In this document: positions 49,951-58,636 of the stretch, piece by piece
Numbering within the stretch: position 1 is the stretch's first letter
Layout: the number at the start of each line of letters is the position of its first letter
Assembly: GCF_007677875.1 (NCBI RefSeq)
Contig: NZ_VEDO01000012.1
Span: 1-64,000, forward strand
Direction of reading: 5' to 3'
Source: Variovorax boronicumulans
GTDB taxonomy: Bacteria > Pseudomonadota > Gammaproteobacteria > Burkholderiales > Burkholderiaceae_C
DNA length: 64,000 bases
Position numbers and translations under genes: made by a program
The notes under the pieces: generated by a model
The model's database searches: none
Seen by the model: the letters and a program-made list of their open reading frames with translations, nothing else
Told to the model about the DNA's origin: nothing

Positions 49951-51177
49951 TTATGCGGTCTGGCGCCGCCGCAACACGAGTGCCATGGCCGTCAGCGCGG
50001 CGAACAGCGCACCACAGGCAAAGGTTCCCTGAAAGCCCACGCGGTCCCAAAGCGCGCCGGCGATCACGCTGGCCAGCAGCAGGGCCACGCCCGTCAGCAG
50101 GTTGTACATGCCGAAGGCCGTGCCGCGCAGGTCGGCCGGGGCGCTGTCGGCGATGAGCGCGTTGAACACGCCCTGCGTGAAACCCATGTGCAGGCCCCAC
50201 AGAACCACGCCCAGCCCCAGCCCCCACAGGCCCGGCACGAAGGCCAGCACGAGGTCGGCAGCGACCAGCACCGCCAGACCGGCGAGCAGCACGTCCTTGC
50301 GCGGCCGGCGGTCCGACAGCACACCGGCCGGGTACGCCGACAGCGAATAGGCCACGCCCATCAGCACCAGCACGGCCGGCGCCCACATCGGCGCCAGGCC
50401 GATCGCCTGGGCCCGCAGGATCAGGAAGGCCTCGCTGAAGCGCGCCAGCGTGAAGACCAGACCGATGCCGACCACCCACCAGTATGACCGGCCCAGGCGC
50501 ACGAGCTCGCTCTTGCGCAGCGGCGGCTTGCGCGGCCGCGTGGCCTCAGGCGGTTTGGGCTCGCGCACGAAGACGACGAGCACGGCCACTGCCACAACAG
50601 CCGGCAGAACGGCCACCCAGAACACCAGCCGGTAGTTGTTGGCCGTCCACCACATCAGCCCCATGGCCAACAGCGGACCAGTGAAAGCACCGATGGTGTC
50701 CAGCGTCTGGCGCAGGCCATAGGCCGTGCCGCGCAGTTCGGGCGGCGTCACATCGGCCACGAGTGCATCGCGCGGCGCCCCGCGGATGCCCTTGCCGATG
50801 CGGTCCACGAAGCGCGCGCCCACCAGCCAGTCCAGCGTGCCGGCCAGCGGGAACACCGGCTTGGTCAGCGCGCCCAGCCCGTAACCCACGACCGCCAGCA
50901 ACTTGCGCTTGCCGAAGCGGTCGCTGATGGCGCCCGAGAACACCTTGACGATGGAAGCCGTGGCCTCGGCGATGCCTTCGATCAGGCCGACCGCCAGCAC
51001 CGAGGTGCCGAGCACCGCCACCATGTACAGCGGCAGCAGGGCATGGACCATTTCGGAGGAGATGTCCATGAACATGGAGACGAAGCCCAGTGCCCAGACG
51101 CTGCGGGGCACGGCGCGTGCGCCGTGGGCGTGCGTCACGCGGGCGCCGGCTTCAACGGCTTTCGTCATGGGCGTCAT
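49951..51177 (-). CDS. MFS transporter
   Basis: A 408-residue member of the major facilitator superfamily with about 12 membrane helices. The loop 2-3 motif is SGAISDRFGKRKLLAVVGYG, and a GIRGAPRDALVADVTPPELRG stretch is typical of a subgroup of drug/sugar-type MFS proteins. The second half repeats the pattern with SAPADLRGTAFGMYNLL. An in-frame ATG at 51168 is an alternative start; neither has a clear ribosome binding site. The substrate is unknown, and the gene stands alone between terminators. Confidence 0.88.
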   Translation of the reverse strand: MTPMTKAVEAGARVTHAHGARAVPRSVWALGFVSMFMDISSEMVHALLPLYMVAVLGTSVLAVGLIEGIAEATASIVKVFSGAISDRFGKRKLLAVVGYGLGALTKPVFPLAGTLDWLVGARFVDRIGKGIRGAPRDALVADVTPPELRGTAYGLRQTLDTIGAFTGPLLAMGLMWWTANNYRLVFWVAVLPAVVAVAVLVVFVREPKPPEATRPRKPPLRKSELVRLGRSYWWVVGIGLVFTLARFSEAFLILRAQAIGLAPMWAPAVLVLMGVAYSLSAYPAGVLSDRRPRKDVLLAGLAVLVAADLVLAFVPGLWGLGLGVVLWGLHMGFTQGVFNALIADSAPADLRGTAFGMYNLLTGVALLLASVIAGALWDRVGFQGTFACGALFAALTAMALVLRRRQTA

Positions 51178-51230
51178 TTGGCAGTTCGGGCGAATCGGTC
51201 ATTCAGCCGATTGTGGGGCGACCGTCCATG

Positions 51231-51256
51231 AAAAAAGCCACCGCATGGGTGGCTTC
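51231..51256 (-). terminator. Rho-independent terminator of the gene at 51295-52002
   Basis: On the minus strand AAGCCACC, a five-base loop, and GGTGGCTT are followed by further T residues at 51236-51231. It lies 40 bases after the stop. Confidence 0.88.
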
Positions 51257-51294
51257 GAAAGGTCCCCGGCGCGGCCGGGGCGTGGCGCGTTGGC

Positions 51295-52002
51295 TCAGAA
51301 GTAGTAGCTGCGGCGGGCGCCCATCGCGTGGGCAGCGTCGCGCAGCGCGTTGCTGGCGCTGTCACCGCGCAGCAGGGTCTGCGTCTGGGCGGGAACGGAT
51401 TCGGCGCGGGTGGCGGCGGCTCGCAGGTCGGCCAGCATGCGCGGATCTTCGTGGGCCGCGGCCAGGAAGGCGACGTCGGCGCGCGCCTTTTGCACGTCGC
51501 GGTACCACCCTTGGACCACGTCACGCAGGCTGATGCGCGCCGGGGCTTCAGCAGCACGCAGGGCAGCGGCCATGCGCGGGGCGGCCAGTTCGCTGCGCGA
51601 CACGGCGGCCTTGAGGTCGGCCATCACGCGGGCATCGGTCTGGGCAGTGGCCCACAGGCGTTCGTCGGCGCGGTCACGGGCCACGCGCTGCGACCAAGCA
51701 TCCAGGCGTTGCACCAGCGCGGTAGCCAGGCGGCGGGCCGGGGTGGCGAACAGGGCCAGCGCGGCAAATGCCACGAGCCACAGCACGACCCAGGCCGCCA
51801 TCAGGCGGCCGCCGGCCCAGCTGTCGACCATGCGGTCGGCCAGCACGAGCAAAGCGGACACCACGGCAGCCAGCAGCAGCGCCGCAATGCCGCGGGTACC
51901 GTCGAAGCCACGGCGCAGGCTTCCTGCGGCCTGGATGGCGGCCTCAACGCGGGCAACGCCCGGGTGTTCTTGGGGATAGTCGATGTGGACGAAGCTGGTC
52001 AT
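51295..52002 (-). CDS. Membrane protein of unknown function with coiled helical tail
   Basis: A 235-residue protein with two adjacent hydrophobic helices (about 38-58 and 68-86) and a long Ala/Arg/Asp-rich helical region after them. No family is recognised. GAAAGGAA lies before the ATG at 52002. Its promoter can be read: -35 TTGAAG at 52076-52071, 17 bases, -10 TAGTAT at 52053-52048. A palindrome sits inside that spacer, and a short hairpin (52018-52035) lies in the leader. The LysR gene is divergent from it. The same palindrome core precedes the 68-residue gene at 53118. Confidence 0.8.
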   Translation of the reverse strand: MTSFVHIDYPQEHPGVARVEAAIQAAGSLRRGFDGTRGIAALLLAAVVSALLVLADRMVDSWAGGRLMAAWVVLWLVAFAALALFATPARRLATALVQRLDAWSQRVARDRADERLWATAQTDARVMADLKAAVSRSELAAPRMAAALRAAEAPARISLRDVVQGWYRDVQKARADVAFLAAAHEDPRMLADLRAAATRAESVPAQTQTLLRGDSASNALRDAAHAMGARRSYYF

Positions 52003-52049
52003 GGTGTTTTCCTTTCGACGCCCGAGGTCGGGCGTGTCATGGGATGAAT

Positions 52050-52067
52050 ACTAGGGTTTGCCCTAGT
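52050..52067. promoter_or_regulatory. Palindromic operator within the promoter of the 51295-52002 gene
   Basis: ACTAGGG and CCCTAGT are perfect arms around a TTTG centre. The site fills the spacer between the -35 and -10 boxes of the minus-strand promoter, which suggests repression. The related sequence at 53371-53386 has the same core, AGGGTTNNCCCTAG, in the same position relative to its gene. Confidence 0.65.
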
Positions 52068-52150
52068 GATCTTCAACTTTATATTGATGATGCTGGACAT
52101 TCATCCTGGTGATGAATAGAGTTCGCTGCCGACTTCTTCACACCCAGCCG

Positions 52151-53107
52151 ATGGCATCACCGAACTTCCGCACGCTGGATCTGAACCTGTTGCGCGTGTT
52201 CGACGAGGTGTTGGCCGAGCGCAGCCTCACCCGGGCAGCGCGCAATCTGTCGCTGACGCAGCCCGCGGTGAGCAACGCCATCCAGCGACTGCGCGATGCA
52301 TTGGGGGACGAACTGGTGCAGCGCAGCGGCCAGGGCATCGAACCCACGCCGCGCGCCATGGCGCTGTGGCCCGCCGTCCGGGAGGCCTTGCGGCAGCTGC
52401 AGGCCTCGCTGGCGCCCAGCAATTTCGACCCGTTGTCGGCCGACAACACTTTCGTGTTGGCAATGGCTGATGCAACCGCCGCCATGCTGGTGCCCGGCCT
52501 GGTGGACATCCTGGAGGAAGAAGCACCTGGCGTCTCGCTGCGCGTCGTGCCGCTGACCACGCGGGACCCGCGTCGGCTGCTGGACGACGAGACGGCCGAT
52601 CTGGCCGTGGGCTTCTTCCCGGCCGTGCTCGCCGATCTCACGGCGCGCGCCCAGGTTGGCAAAGCCGTGCCCTTCGAGCACCAGCGCCTGTACGACAGCG
52701 AGTACGTTTGCGTCATGCGACGCGACCATCCGCTGGCCGGTGGCCCGCTCACGCTGAACCAGTTCTGCGCCGCGCGCCATCTGCTGGTCAGCTTCTCGGG
52801 CCGGCCCTATGGCTTCATCGACGAATCGCTGGCATTGCTCAAACGCGAACGCCGCGTGGTGCTGACGGTCAACCAGTTCTTCACGGCCGGCCGCGTGGTG
52901 GCCAACTCCAACCTGCTGACGGTGCTGCCGCGGCACTTCGTCGAAGCCACCGGCATCGCCGAGCAGCTCGTGCACCAGGATCTGCCGTTCGATGTGGCGG
53001 CCGTGCACGTGGCCGCGCTGTGGCACCGCCGCACCGACCTGCAGAGCCACCACCAGTGGCTGCGCCAGGCCGTCGTGCGCGCGGCCGAACAGGCTTTTGC
53101 GCTGTGA
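52151..53107 (+). CDS. LysR-type transcriptional regulator (NodD-like group)
   Basis: Regulator of 318 residues. The ATG at 52151 gives the usual opening (FRTLDLNLLRVFDEVLAERSLTRAA) with the helix-turn-helix LTQPAVSNAIQRL; an ATG at 52109 would add 14 unlikely residues. The effector domain follows. It is flanked by two minus-strand genes that share a palindromic operator, so it is the obvious candidate to bind these sites, but LysR sites usually have a T-N11-A dyad and this is not proven. Confidence 0.92.
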   Translation: MASPNFRTLDLNLLRVFDEVLAERSLTRAARNLSLTQPAVSNAIQRLRDALGDELVQRSGQGIEPTPRAMALWPAVREALRQLQASLAPSNFDPLSADNTFVLAMADATAAMLVPGLVDILEEEAPGVSLRVVPLTTRDPRRLLDDETADLAVGFFPAVLADLTARAQVGKAVPFEHQRLYDSEYVCVMRRDHPLAGGPLTLNQFCAARHLLVSFSGRPYGFIDESLALLKRERRVVLTVNQFFTAGRVVANSNLLTVLPRHFVEATGIAEQLVHQDLPFDVAAVHVAALWHRRTDLQSHHQWLRQAVVRAAEQAFAL

Positions 53108-53117
53108 AGGCGCGGGG

Positions 53118-53324
53118 TCAGCGCACCACGCTGAGCCAGGCCCGCGCGGCGCTGCGCAGGCGGCGTGCCTCGTGCGGGTCGTGCCCGGCGAGGTTGTCCG
53201 CGCTCTCCAGCAGCGCGAAGGCGACTTCGCTGGCGGCACCGTCACGGGCGCCCTGGTGGGCAGAGGCTGCGGCGGAAGCGGTCCACCCTTGGTAGGTACG
53301 GGCAAACCAGGAAACGATCAACAT
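53118..53324 (-). CDS. Small protein of unknown function, 68 residues
   Basis: A 68-residue Ala-rich helical protein opening LIVSWFARTYQGW and ending in RRLRSAARAWLSVV. No family is recognised, and the ribosome binding site is weak. Support comes from the promoter: TTGCAA at 53393-53388, a 16-base spacer, then TATTCT, with the AGGGTTATCCCTAG operator core in the spacer, 47 bases upstream of the ATG. The larger gene at 51295 has the same design at nearly the same distance. The gene is convergent with the LysR gene. Confidence 0.55.
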   Translation of the reverse strand: MLIVSWFARTYQGWTASAAASAHQGARDGAASEVAFALLESADNLAGHDPHEARRLRSAARAWLSVVR

Positions 53325-53370
53325 ACAAACACCGCTTGTGGCGGTCCAAAGTTCAGGATGAATGAAGAAT

Positions 53371-53386
53371 AAGGGTTATCCCTAGG
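53371..53386. promoter_or_regulatory. Operator-like site matching that at 52050-52067
   Basis: AAGGGTTATCCCTAGG shares the core AGGGTTNNCCCTAG and a GAATA flank with the other site, in the same orientation to its minus-strand gene. It occupies the spacer of a minus-strand promoter. Confidence 0.6.
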
Positions 53387-53452
53387 GTTGCAAGAGCCGG
53401 CCCATGCAGTTCGCGCATAACCCTTGCATGGCGCCGCGCAGATCCAGATTCC

Positions 53453-54280
53453 ATGAAATTTCAGCTGCTTTCCGACCTGCACCTCGAAGTGCACACCGAT
53501 TTCGTGCCCGAGCCCGTGGCTGGCGCCGATGCGCTCATCCTGGCCGGCGACGTCGGCTCCTACCAGACCGGTTCGCGCATGGCCGATGCGGACTTCGGCC
53601 TGCGCCTGTTCGCCAACTGGCCGGTGCCGGTCTACTACGTGCCGGGCAACCACGAGTACGACATGCTGGACGTGGACGCCACCGCCCTGCGCCTGCGCGA
53701 GACCTGCGAGCGCCTGGGCCTGCGCTGGCTCGACCGGACGGTCATCGCGTTGCCCGGCGCAGCCGCCGACGGCAGCGCGCTGCGCCTCGTCGGCACCACG
53801 CTGTGGACCGACTACGACGCCATCGGCCCGGCCGGGCGCGGCGGCGACTTCTCGCTGGCCGAGCAGCTGAAGGCCAGGCACAAGGCCTTCCGCGCGGCCG
53901 ACCACTACCTTCGCCGCACCGGCACCACGCGCCACGGCCAGCCCTGGCTGGCGGCCGAGATGCGGGAGGAGGGCCTGGCCTGCCAGCAATGGCTGCGTGC
54001 CGCGCTCGCCACGCCGTTCGACGGCACGACCGTGGTGGTCACGCATTTCGCCCCCAGCCTGCACAGCGCCGACCCGCGCTACGGCCTCACGCCCGGCACG
54101 GCGGGCTTCTGCAATGCGCTGGACGAACTGCTGCCCCACGCCCGGGTATGGCTGCACGGCCACCTGCACGCGCCCAGCGACTACGTACACCGCGGCTGCC
54201 GCGTGGTCGCCAATCCACTGGGCTATGCCAAGAACGGCGAGCAGGCAGGCTTCCGCCCGCGGCTCCTCGTGGAAGTCTGA
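53453..54280 (+). CDS. Calcineurin-like metallophosphoesterase
   Basis: A 275-residue metal-dependent phosphoesterase with all fold motifs: SDLHLE (7-12), LAGDVG (about 30-35), GNHEYD (about 65), VTHFAP and HGHLHAPSDY. No signal peptide is seen, so it is cytoplasmic. Substrates of such proteins range from nucleotides to phosphoproteins and cannot be predicted. It is divergent from the 68-residue gene across 128 bases that contain a CATAACCCTTGCATG sequence also found near pckG. Confidence 0.92.
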   Translation: MKFQLLSDLHLEVHTDFVPEPVAGADALILAGDVGSYQTGSRMADADFGLRLFANWPVPVYYVPGNHEYDMLDVDATALRLRETCERLGLRWLDRTVIALPGAAADGSALRLVGTTLWTDYDAIGPAGRGGDFSLAEQLKARHKAFRAADHYLRRTGTTRHGQPWLAAEMREEGLACQQWLRAALATPFDGTTVVVTHFAPSLHSADPRYGLTPGTAGFCNALDELLPHARVWLHGHLHAPSDYVHRGCRVVANPLGYAKNGEQAGFRPRLLVEV

Positions 54281-54402
54281 CAAGCCGCAGCATTCGGTCG
54301 CAACTGCTTACGTTTCGAAATCACCCGCGGGCGCCAGGGTTGCCGGGCGGGCGCTATCTTGTGCATCACCTCCCCTTCGTCGTCGCGCACAGGAGCCACC
54401 GT

Positions 54403-54939
54403 ATGAAAAGCGTCTGGTCCCCTACTCTGGCATGGTGTCTTGCCGTCGTGGCGGCGGTGCTGTTCGCCGTGGCGGCGCCGACGGAATCCAGCGTGATGGG
54501 CCGCCTGCCAAGCCTGCAGGCGCGCCAGCTCGACCAGCAGCCATTGGCCTTGCCCGAAGGCCTGGACGCCGAACGCACGCTGGCCTTCATCAGCTTCCAC
54601 CGCGACCAGCGTCCCGCCGTCGACAGCTGGATCCAGGGCCTGCAACTCAGCGGGGACGCCTCGGCGCGCTGGCTGCGCATGGTGGTGCTCAACGATCCCG
54701 GCGACGAAACCGGACGCAGCGTGATCGAAAGCCGCTTGCGCGAGCGCTACGCCCAGGAGAAAGCCGCCGTGGTGCCGGTGTTCACCGACCGCGACGCCTT
54801 CGTGCGTTCGACCGGCCTGTCGGGCGTCCAACAGCCGCATGTGGTGGTGCTGAACCGCCGCGGTGAGGTTCTGGCACGCGTCGAGGGGCCCTTCCATCCA
54901 GAGAAGGCGCGCGCGCTGCGCGCCACGCTGGACGAATAG
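54403..54939 (+). CDS. Small exported protein, possibly thioredoxin-like
   Basis: A 178-residue protein with an N-terminal hydrophobic signal or anchor (about 5-26). The rest has a pattern that suggests a thioredoxin-type fold without the CxxC pair: LAFISFHRDQRPAVDSWIQGL, VVPVFTDRDAFVRSTGL, and QPHVVVLNRRGEVLARVEGPF. It recalls Atp10/YtfJ-like proteins, but this is a weak match. CAGGAG lies about 9 bases before the start at 54403. It converges on the ArgP-like gene with 1 base between. Confidence 0.75.
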   Translation: MKSVWSPTLAWCLAVVAAVLFAVAAPTESSVMGRLPSLQARQLDQQPLALPEGLDAERTLAFISFHRDQRPAVDSWIQGLQLSGDASARWLRMVVLNDPGDETGRSVIESRLRERYAQEKAAVVPVFTDRDAFVRSTGLSGVQQPHVVVLNRRGEVLARVEGPFHPEKARALRATLDE

Positions 54940-54940
54940 C

Positions 54941-55846
54941 TCAGTCCAGCGCTGCGTGCGCGGCCTGCGTCAGCGCCGCGCTGAGACCGTCCAGCACCTC
55001 GGACTCCAGGTTCCAGCAGTGCCAGTACAAAGCCACGCGCTCGGTGTGGCCTGGCGCGATGTCGACCAGCTCTCCGGCCGCCAGCAGCCCGCGCACCAAC
55101 AGCTCGGGCACCACGCTGGCGCCCCAGCCGGCCAGCACGGCGCGCACCTGCCCTTCTGAACTGGGCACGAACAGCTGGTTCAACGCCAGCCGCGGCAGGC
55201 CCAGCCGGCTTGACACGAACTCGCGTTGCATGTCGTCCTTGCGGTTGAAAGCCACGAAGGGCACCTGGTGGAAGTTGTGCGGCGTGAGCTGTCCGCCCAG
55301 GCGCTGCTGCGCGAACGCTGGCGCCGCCACGGCCACGTAGCGCATGGCGCCCAGCGGCACCATGCGGCAGCCCCGCAGCGCCTGGTCCAGCGTGGTCACG
55401 CAGCCCAGCACCTGGCCTTCGCGCAGCCAGTCCTGCGTGAAATCCTGGTCATCCGCGATGATCTCAAGCGGCAGGCCCTGCGCCACGGGCTCCTGCAGCG
55501 CGGGCAAGACCCAGGTGGCGATGCTGTCGGCGTTCACGGCGACGGAAATGCGCTCCTGCTCGCGCAGCCGGCCGCCCGCCTGCGGCGCGAACGCGCGCAT
55601 GTCGCGGTCCAGGTCGGCACGCAGCAACCGCAGCTGGCGCGTGTGCTTGAGCAGCAGCTGCCCAGCCGGCGTGGCCTTGAGCGGGCGCCGCACCAGCAGC
55701 ACCGTGCCGGCCTGTGCCTCCAGCGCCTGCAGCCGCTGCGACACGGCCGACTGCGTGATGTGCAGGCGCTGCGCGGCGCGCTCGAAGCCGCCCTCTTCGA
55801 CGATGGCGGCCAGGCACTCCAGCGCATCGGGATCGAACATGTGCAT
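54941..55846 (-). CDS. argP: LysR-type regulator, ArgP (IciA/LysG) family
   Basis: A 301-residue regulator closely resembling E. coli ArgP. Shared features are GGFERAAQRLHITQSAVSQRLQALE in the helix-turn-helix, VAVNADSIATWVLPAL at the domain start, VAFNRKDDM, and a terminal DIAPGHTERVALYWHCWNLES. ArgP senses arginine and lysine and usually controls the exporter ArgO/LysE. Here the divergent gene, only 58 bases away, is an MFS transporter, which may take the exporter's role. ATG at 55846 or 55840 are both possible starts. Confidence 0.9.
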   Translation of the reverse strand: MHMFDPDALECLAAIVEEGGFERAAQRLHITQSAVSQRLQALEAQAGTVLLVRRPLKATPAGQLLLKHTRQLRLLRADLDRDMRAFAPQAGGRLREQERISVAVNADSIATWVLPALQEPVAQGLPLEIIADDQDFTQDWLREGQVLGCVTTLDQALRGCRMVPLGAMRYVAVAAPAFAQQRLGGQLTPHNFHQVPFVAFNRKDDMQREFVSSRLGLPRLALNQLFVPSSEGQVRAVLAGWGASVVPELLVRGLLAAGELVDIAPGHTERVALYWHCWNLESEVLDGLSAALTQAAHAALD

Positions 55847-55904
55847 GGGGGCGATGGTATGGTCAGCGCCACCACACGAGGAGACGGCGCAGCGCGCCAC
55901 ACCG

Positions 55905-57134
55905 ATGAAGATCTTCTACGGCTGGCGCATGGTCGGCGCGGGCGGCGGCCTGCAGTTCCTGCAGGCCATGCTGCTTCAGCAGGCCTTCGGCGCCTACGTG
56001 GCCGTGCTGGCGGAGGAACGCGGCTGGAGCAAGACCACGCTGTCGGGCGCCGCCGCCATGCAGTCGGCCGAGTCGGCCCTGCTCGGCCCGGTGCTGGGTA
56101 GGCTGGTCGACCGGATCGGCCCGCGCGCCATGATCCGCGCCGGGGTGGTGGCCTTCGGCGTCGGCTTCATGCTGCTGAGCCGCATCGACAGTGTGGCCGG
56201 CTTCTACATGGCGGTGGCCGTCATCGCCATCGGCACCAGCCTGTCGGGCTACTTCCCGATCAACGTGGCCGTGATCCGCTGGTTCGCGCGCAAACGCGCG
56301 CGGGCGCTGTCGGCCATGAACCTGGGCATGGCCATGGGCGGCCTGTTCGTGCCCATCGTGGCCTGGTCAATGCTGACCTACGGCTGGCGCGCCACGGCCT
56401 TCGCCTCGGGCGTCCTGGCCATCGTGCTCGGCTGGCCGCTGGCCTCCATGTTCCGCAGCCGGCCCGAAGACCACGGCGCCACCGTCGATGGCGACCCCGC
56501 TCCGCCAGCGCCGACCGCAGGCGGACCGGCCACGCCGGCCGCGGCGCCGCAGCGCGAGTTCACCGCGCGCGAGGCGCTGCGCACGCGCGCCTTCTGGCTG
56601 CTGGGCCTGGGCCACGGCTTCGCACTGCTGGTGGTCACGGCGGTCAACGTGCACGCCATCAGCCACATGAAAGAGGGCCTGGGCTACACCGTGGCGCAGG
56701 CCGCGCTGGTCGTCACGCTGCTCACCGGCGCGCAGATCGGCGGCGTGCTGCTGGGCTGGCTGATCGGCGACCGCTACGACAAGCGCTACCTCTCGGCCGG
56801 CTGCATGCTGGCGCATGGCGTGGCGCTGCTGCTGCTGACCTACGGCCACCACGCCACCGCCATGGTGGCGGCTTTCGCGGTGCTGCACGGCGCGGCCTGG
56901 GGGCTGCGCGGCCCGCTCATGCAGGCGATCCGCGCCGACTACTTCGGCCGCAATGCGATCGGCATGATCCTGGGCCTGTCCACGCTGATCATCGCGGTCG
57001 GCCAAGTCGCGGGGCCGCTGGTCGCCGGCGTGCTGGTCGACCTGACGGGCAACTACCGCGCCGGCTTCACGGTGCTGGCGCTGCTGGCGGCCAGCGGCTC
57101 GCTGCTGTTCCTGTTCGCGCGCAAGCCGGTCTGA
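55905..57134 (+). CDS. MFS transporter (OFA-like)
   Basis: A 409-residue transporter with about 12 membrane helices. The short N-terminus FYGWRMVGAGG, the LGRLVDRIGPRAMIRAG loop, and IRWFARKRARALSAMNLGMAMGG are typical of the oxalate/formate-antiporter-like MFS subgroup that often carries monocarboxylates. A Pro/Ala-rich central loop (about 190-215) separates the two halves. A GAGGAGA sequence lies about 20 bases upstream, further away than usual. Control by the divergent ArgP-like gene is likely from position. Confidence 0.88.
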   Translation: MKIFYGWRMVGAGGGLQFLQAMLLQQAFGAYVAVLAEERGWSKTTLSGAAAMQSAESALLGPVLGRLVDRIGPRAMIRAGVVAFGVGFMLLSRIDSVAGFYMAVAVIAIGTSLSGYFPINVAVIRWFARKRARALSAMNLGMAMGGLFVPIVAWSMLTYGWRATAFASGVLAIVLGWPLASMFRSRPEDHGATVDGDPAPPAPTAGGPATPAAAPQREFTAREALRTRAFWLLGLGHGFALLVVTAVNVHAISHMKEGLGYTVAQAALVVTLLTGAQIGGVLLGWLIGDRYDKRYLSAGCMLAHGVALLLLTYGHHATAMVAAFAVLHGAAWGLRGPLMQAIRADYFGRNAIGMILGLSTLIIAVGQVAGPLVAGVLVDLTGNYRAGFTVLALLAASGSLLFLFARKPV

Positions 57135-57230
57135 ACGTGTCGCCCACGCGTCGGGGCCATTGGCCCCTTCAAAGCACGGGCGGGATGGCGCTCCTAGAAT
57201 TTTCGCTTTGCCAGCCGAGCCGCCAGCGCC

Positions 57231-57809
57231 ATGCCTCTTCCGCCGCCAGCCCCCCGCGCGCCCGCCCACGACCGCCACATCAGCTACCGCGGCTTCCACC
57301 GCGAGGACGGCCTGTGGGACATCGAAGGCCACCTGCGCGACACCAAGCCCTACGGCAAGACCGTGCGGGGCCGCGAGCGCGCCGCTGGCGCGCCCGTGCA
57401 TGACATGCAGGTGCGCGTGACCATCGACGACCAGATGACCATCGTCGACATCCACGCCGCCATGCTGACGACGCCGTTCGAGGAATGCCCGCGCGCCGAG
57501 CCGCCTGTGCGCCAGCTGATCGGCGCCACGCTGGGCCGCGGCTGGCGCCGCGCGCTGGACGAGGCCATCGGCGGCACGCGCGGCTGCACCCATTTACGCG
57601 AGCTGCTGTTCGGCACCGCCACGGCCGCGTTCCAGACCCTGGGCGCGTACCGCGACCACCTGCGCCAGCAGCGCGGCGAGCCGGAGCCCGTGCGCACTAC
57701 CCCACCCTTTTTCATGGGCGGCTGCATGTCCTGGGACTTCGACGGTCCCGTGGTCGCGCGCATCGCCCCCCAATTCATCGGCTGGCACCGCCGCGAGGAG
57801 AAAGCATGA
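57231..57809 (+). CDS. DUF2889 family protein
   Basis: A 192-residue protein of the DUF2889 family. Signs are RGFHREDGLWDIEGHLRDTKPY at the start and the RGCTHLRELLF motif in the centre. The family has no known activity but often accompanies catabolic genes. Its stop overlaps the ATG of the DsbA/FrnE-like gene (ATGA), so the two are coupled. The start at 57231 has no strong ribosome binding site. Confidence 0.85.
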   Translation: MPLPPPAPRAPAHDRHISYRGFHREDGLWDIEGHLRDTKPYGKTVRGRERAAGAPVHDMQVRVTIDDQMTIVDIHAAMLTTPFEECPRAEPPVRQLIGATLGRGWRRALDEAIGGTRGCTHLRELLFGTATAAFQTLGAYRDHLRQQRGEPEPVRTTPPFFMGGCMSWDFDGPVVARIAPQFIGWHRREEKA

Positions 57810-58459
57810 GTTCCACGCTCCAGATCGACATCGTCTCCGACGTGGTCTGCCCCTGGTGTTACATCGGCAAGCGCCGGCTCGAGGCCGCGCTGGCCAGCCC
57901 CGAGGCGGCCGGCCTGCCACCCGTGCAGATCACCTGGCACCCGTTCCAGCTGAACCCCGACCTGCCGGCCGAGGGCATCGACCGCAAGGCCTACCTCGAA
58001 GAGAAGTTCGGCGGGCCCGAACGCGCCGCCGCAATCTACGAGCGCGTGCGCGCCGCGGGCCGCACCGCCGGGCTGGCGCTCGACATCGACGGCATCACGC
58101 GCCAGCCCAATACGCGCCTGGCCCATGCGCTGATCGACTTCGCGCAGCGCAGCGGTGCCGATGCCACCGATGTGAAGGAGCGCCTGCTGCGCGCCTACTT
58201 CATCGAGAACCGCTTCGTCGGCGACGCCGAGGTGCTGGCCGCCATCGCGGCCGAGGCCGGTCTGGACGCCGCGGCCGCGCGCGCACACCTGGCCGATCCC
58301 GAAGCGCTGGCCGTGATCGATGCAGCCGACCAGCAGGCGCGCCAAATGGGCGTGAGCGGCGTGCCCTTCTTCATCTTCAACCGCAAGCTGGCGGTATCGG
58401 GCGCGCAGGAGCCGGCAACGCTGGTCGGTGCGATGCGCCAGGCCGTCGGACAGGCCTGA
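57806..58459 (+). CDS. DsbA/FrnE-like thiol oxidoreductase
   Basis: A 217-residue thioredoxin-fold protein of the 2-hydroxychromene-2-carboxylate isomerase/FrnE group. The active-site motif is CPWC (Cys15, Cys18) in SDVVCPWCYIGKRR, and the cis-proline loop is SGVPFFIF. No signal peptide is present, so it acts in the cytoplasm. In this group the role may be disulfide or polyketide chemistry; the physiological substrate is unknown. The upstream GAGGAG inside the DUF2889 gene supports this start. Confidence 0.92.
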   Translation: MSSTLQIDIVSDVVCPWCYIGKRRLEAALASPEAAGLPPVQITWHPFQLNPDLPAEGIDRKAYLEEKFGGPERAAAIYERVRAAGRTAGLALDIDGITRQPNTRLAHALIDFAQRSGADATDVKERLLRAYFIENRFVGDAEVLAAIAAEAGLDAAAARAHLADPEALAVIDAADQQARQMGVSGVPFFIFNRKLAVSGAQEPATLVGAMRQAVGQA

Positions 58460-58514
58460 GCCGCGCAAGACGCTACATCCCGGTTCATCGGCAGCATCAC
58501 GCCTGTCCCGGTGC

Positions 58515-58625
58515 GAAAGGCGGCGGAGCACGCCATGCCAGTGCACCCGCGGAACCCGCTCTGCCGGGCCGCTGGGTGCGCCCCCTGAGAGGGGTGGGTC
58601 GGCGACACGCAGTGCGCCGGCCATA
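58515..58625 (-). repeat. Dispersed repeat, copy C
   Basis: On the minus strand it shows ACTGCGTGT, a C/G run, AGGGGGCGCACCCAGCGGCC, GGCAGAGC, GGTGCACTGGC and TGGCGTGCTCCGC. Copy B shares the first five blocks, and copy A shares the last one. It fills most of the 177-base gap between the converging DsbA-like and ABC-receptor genes. Confidence 0.8.
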
Positions 58626-58636
58626 CGGGGTGGGCT

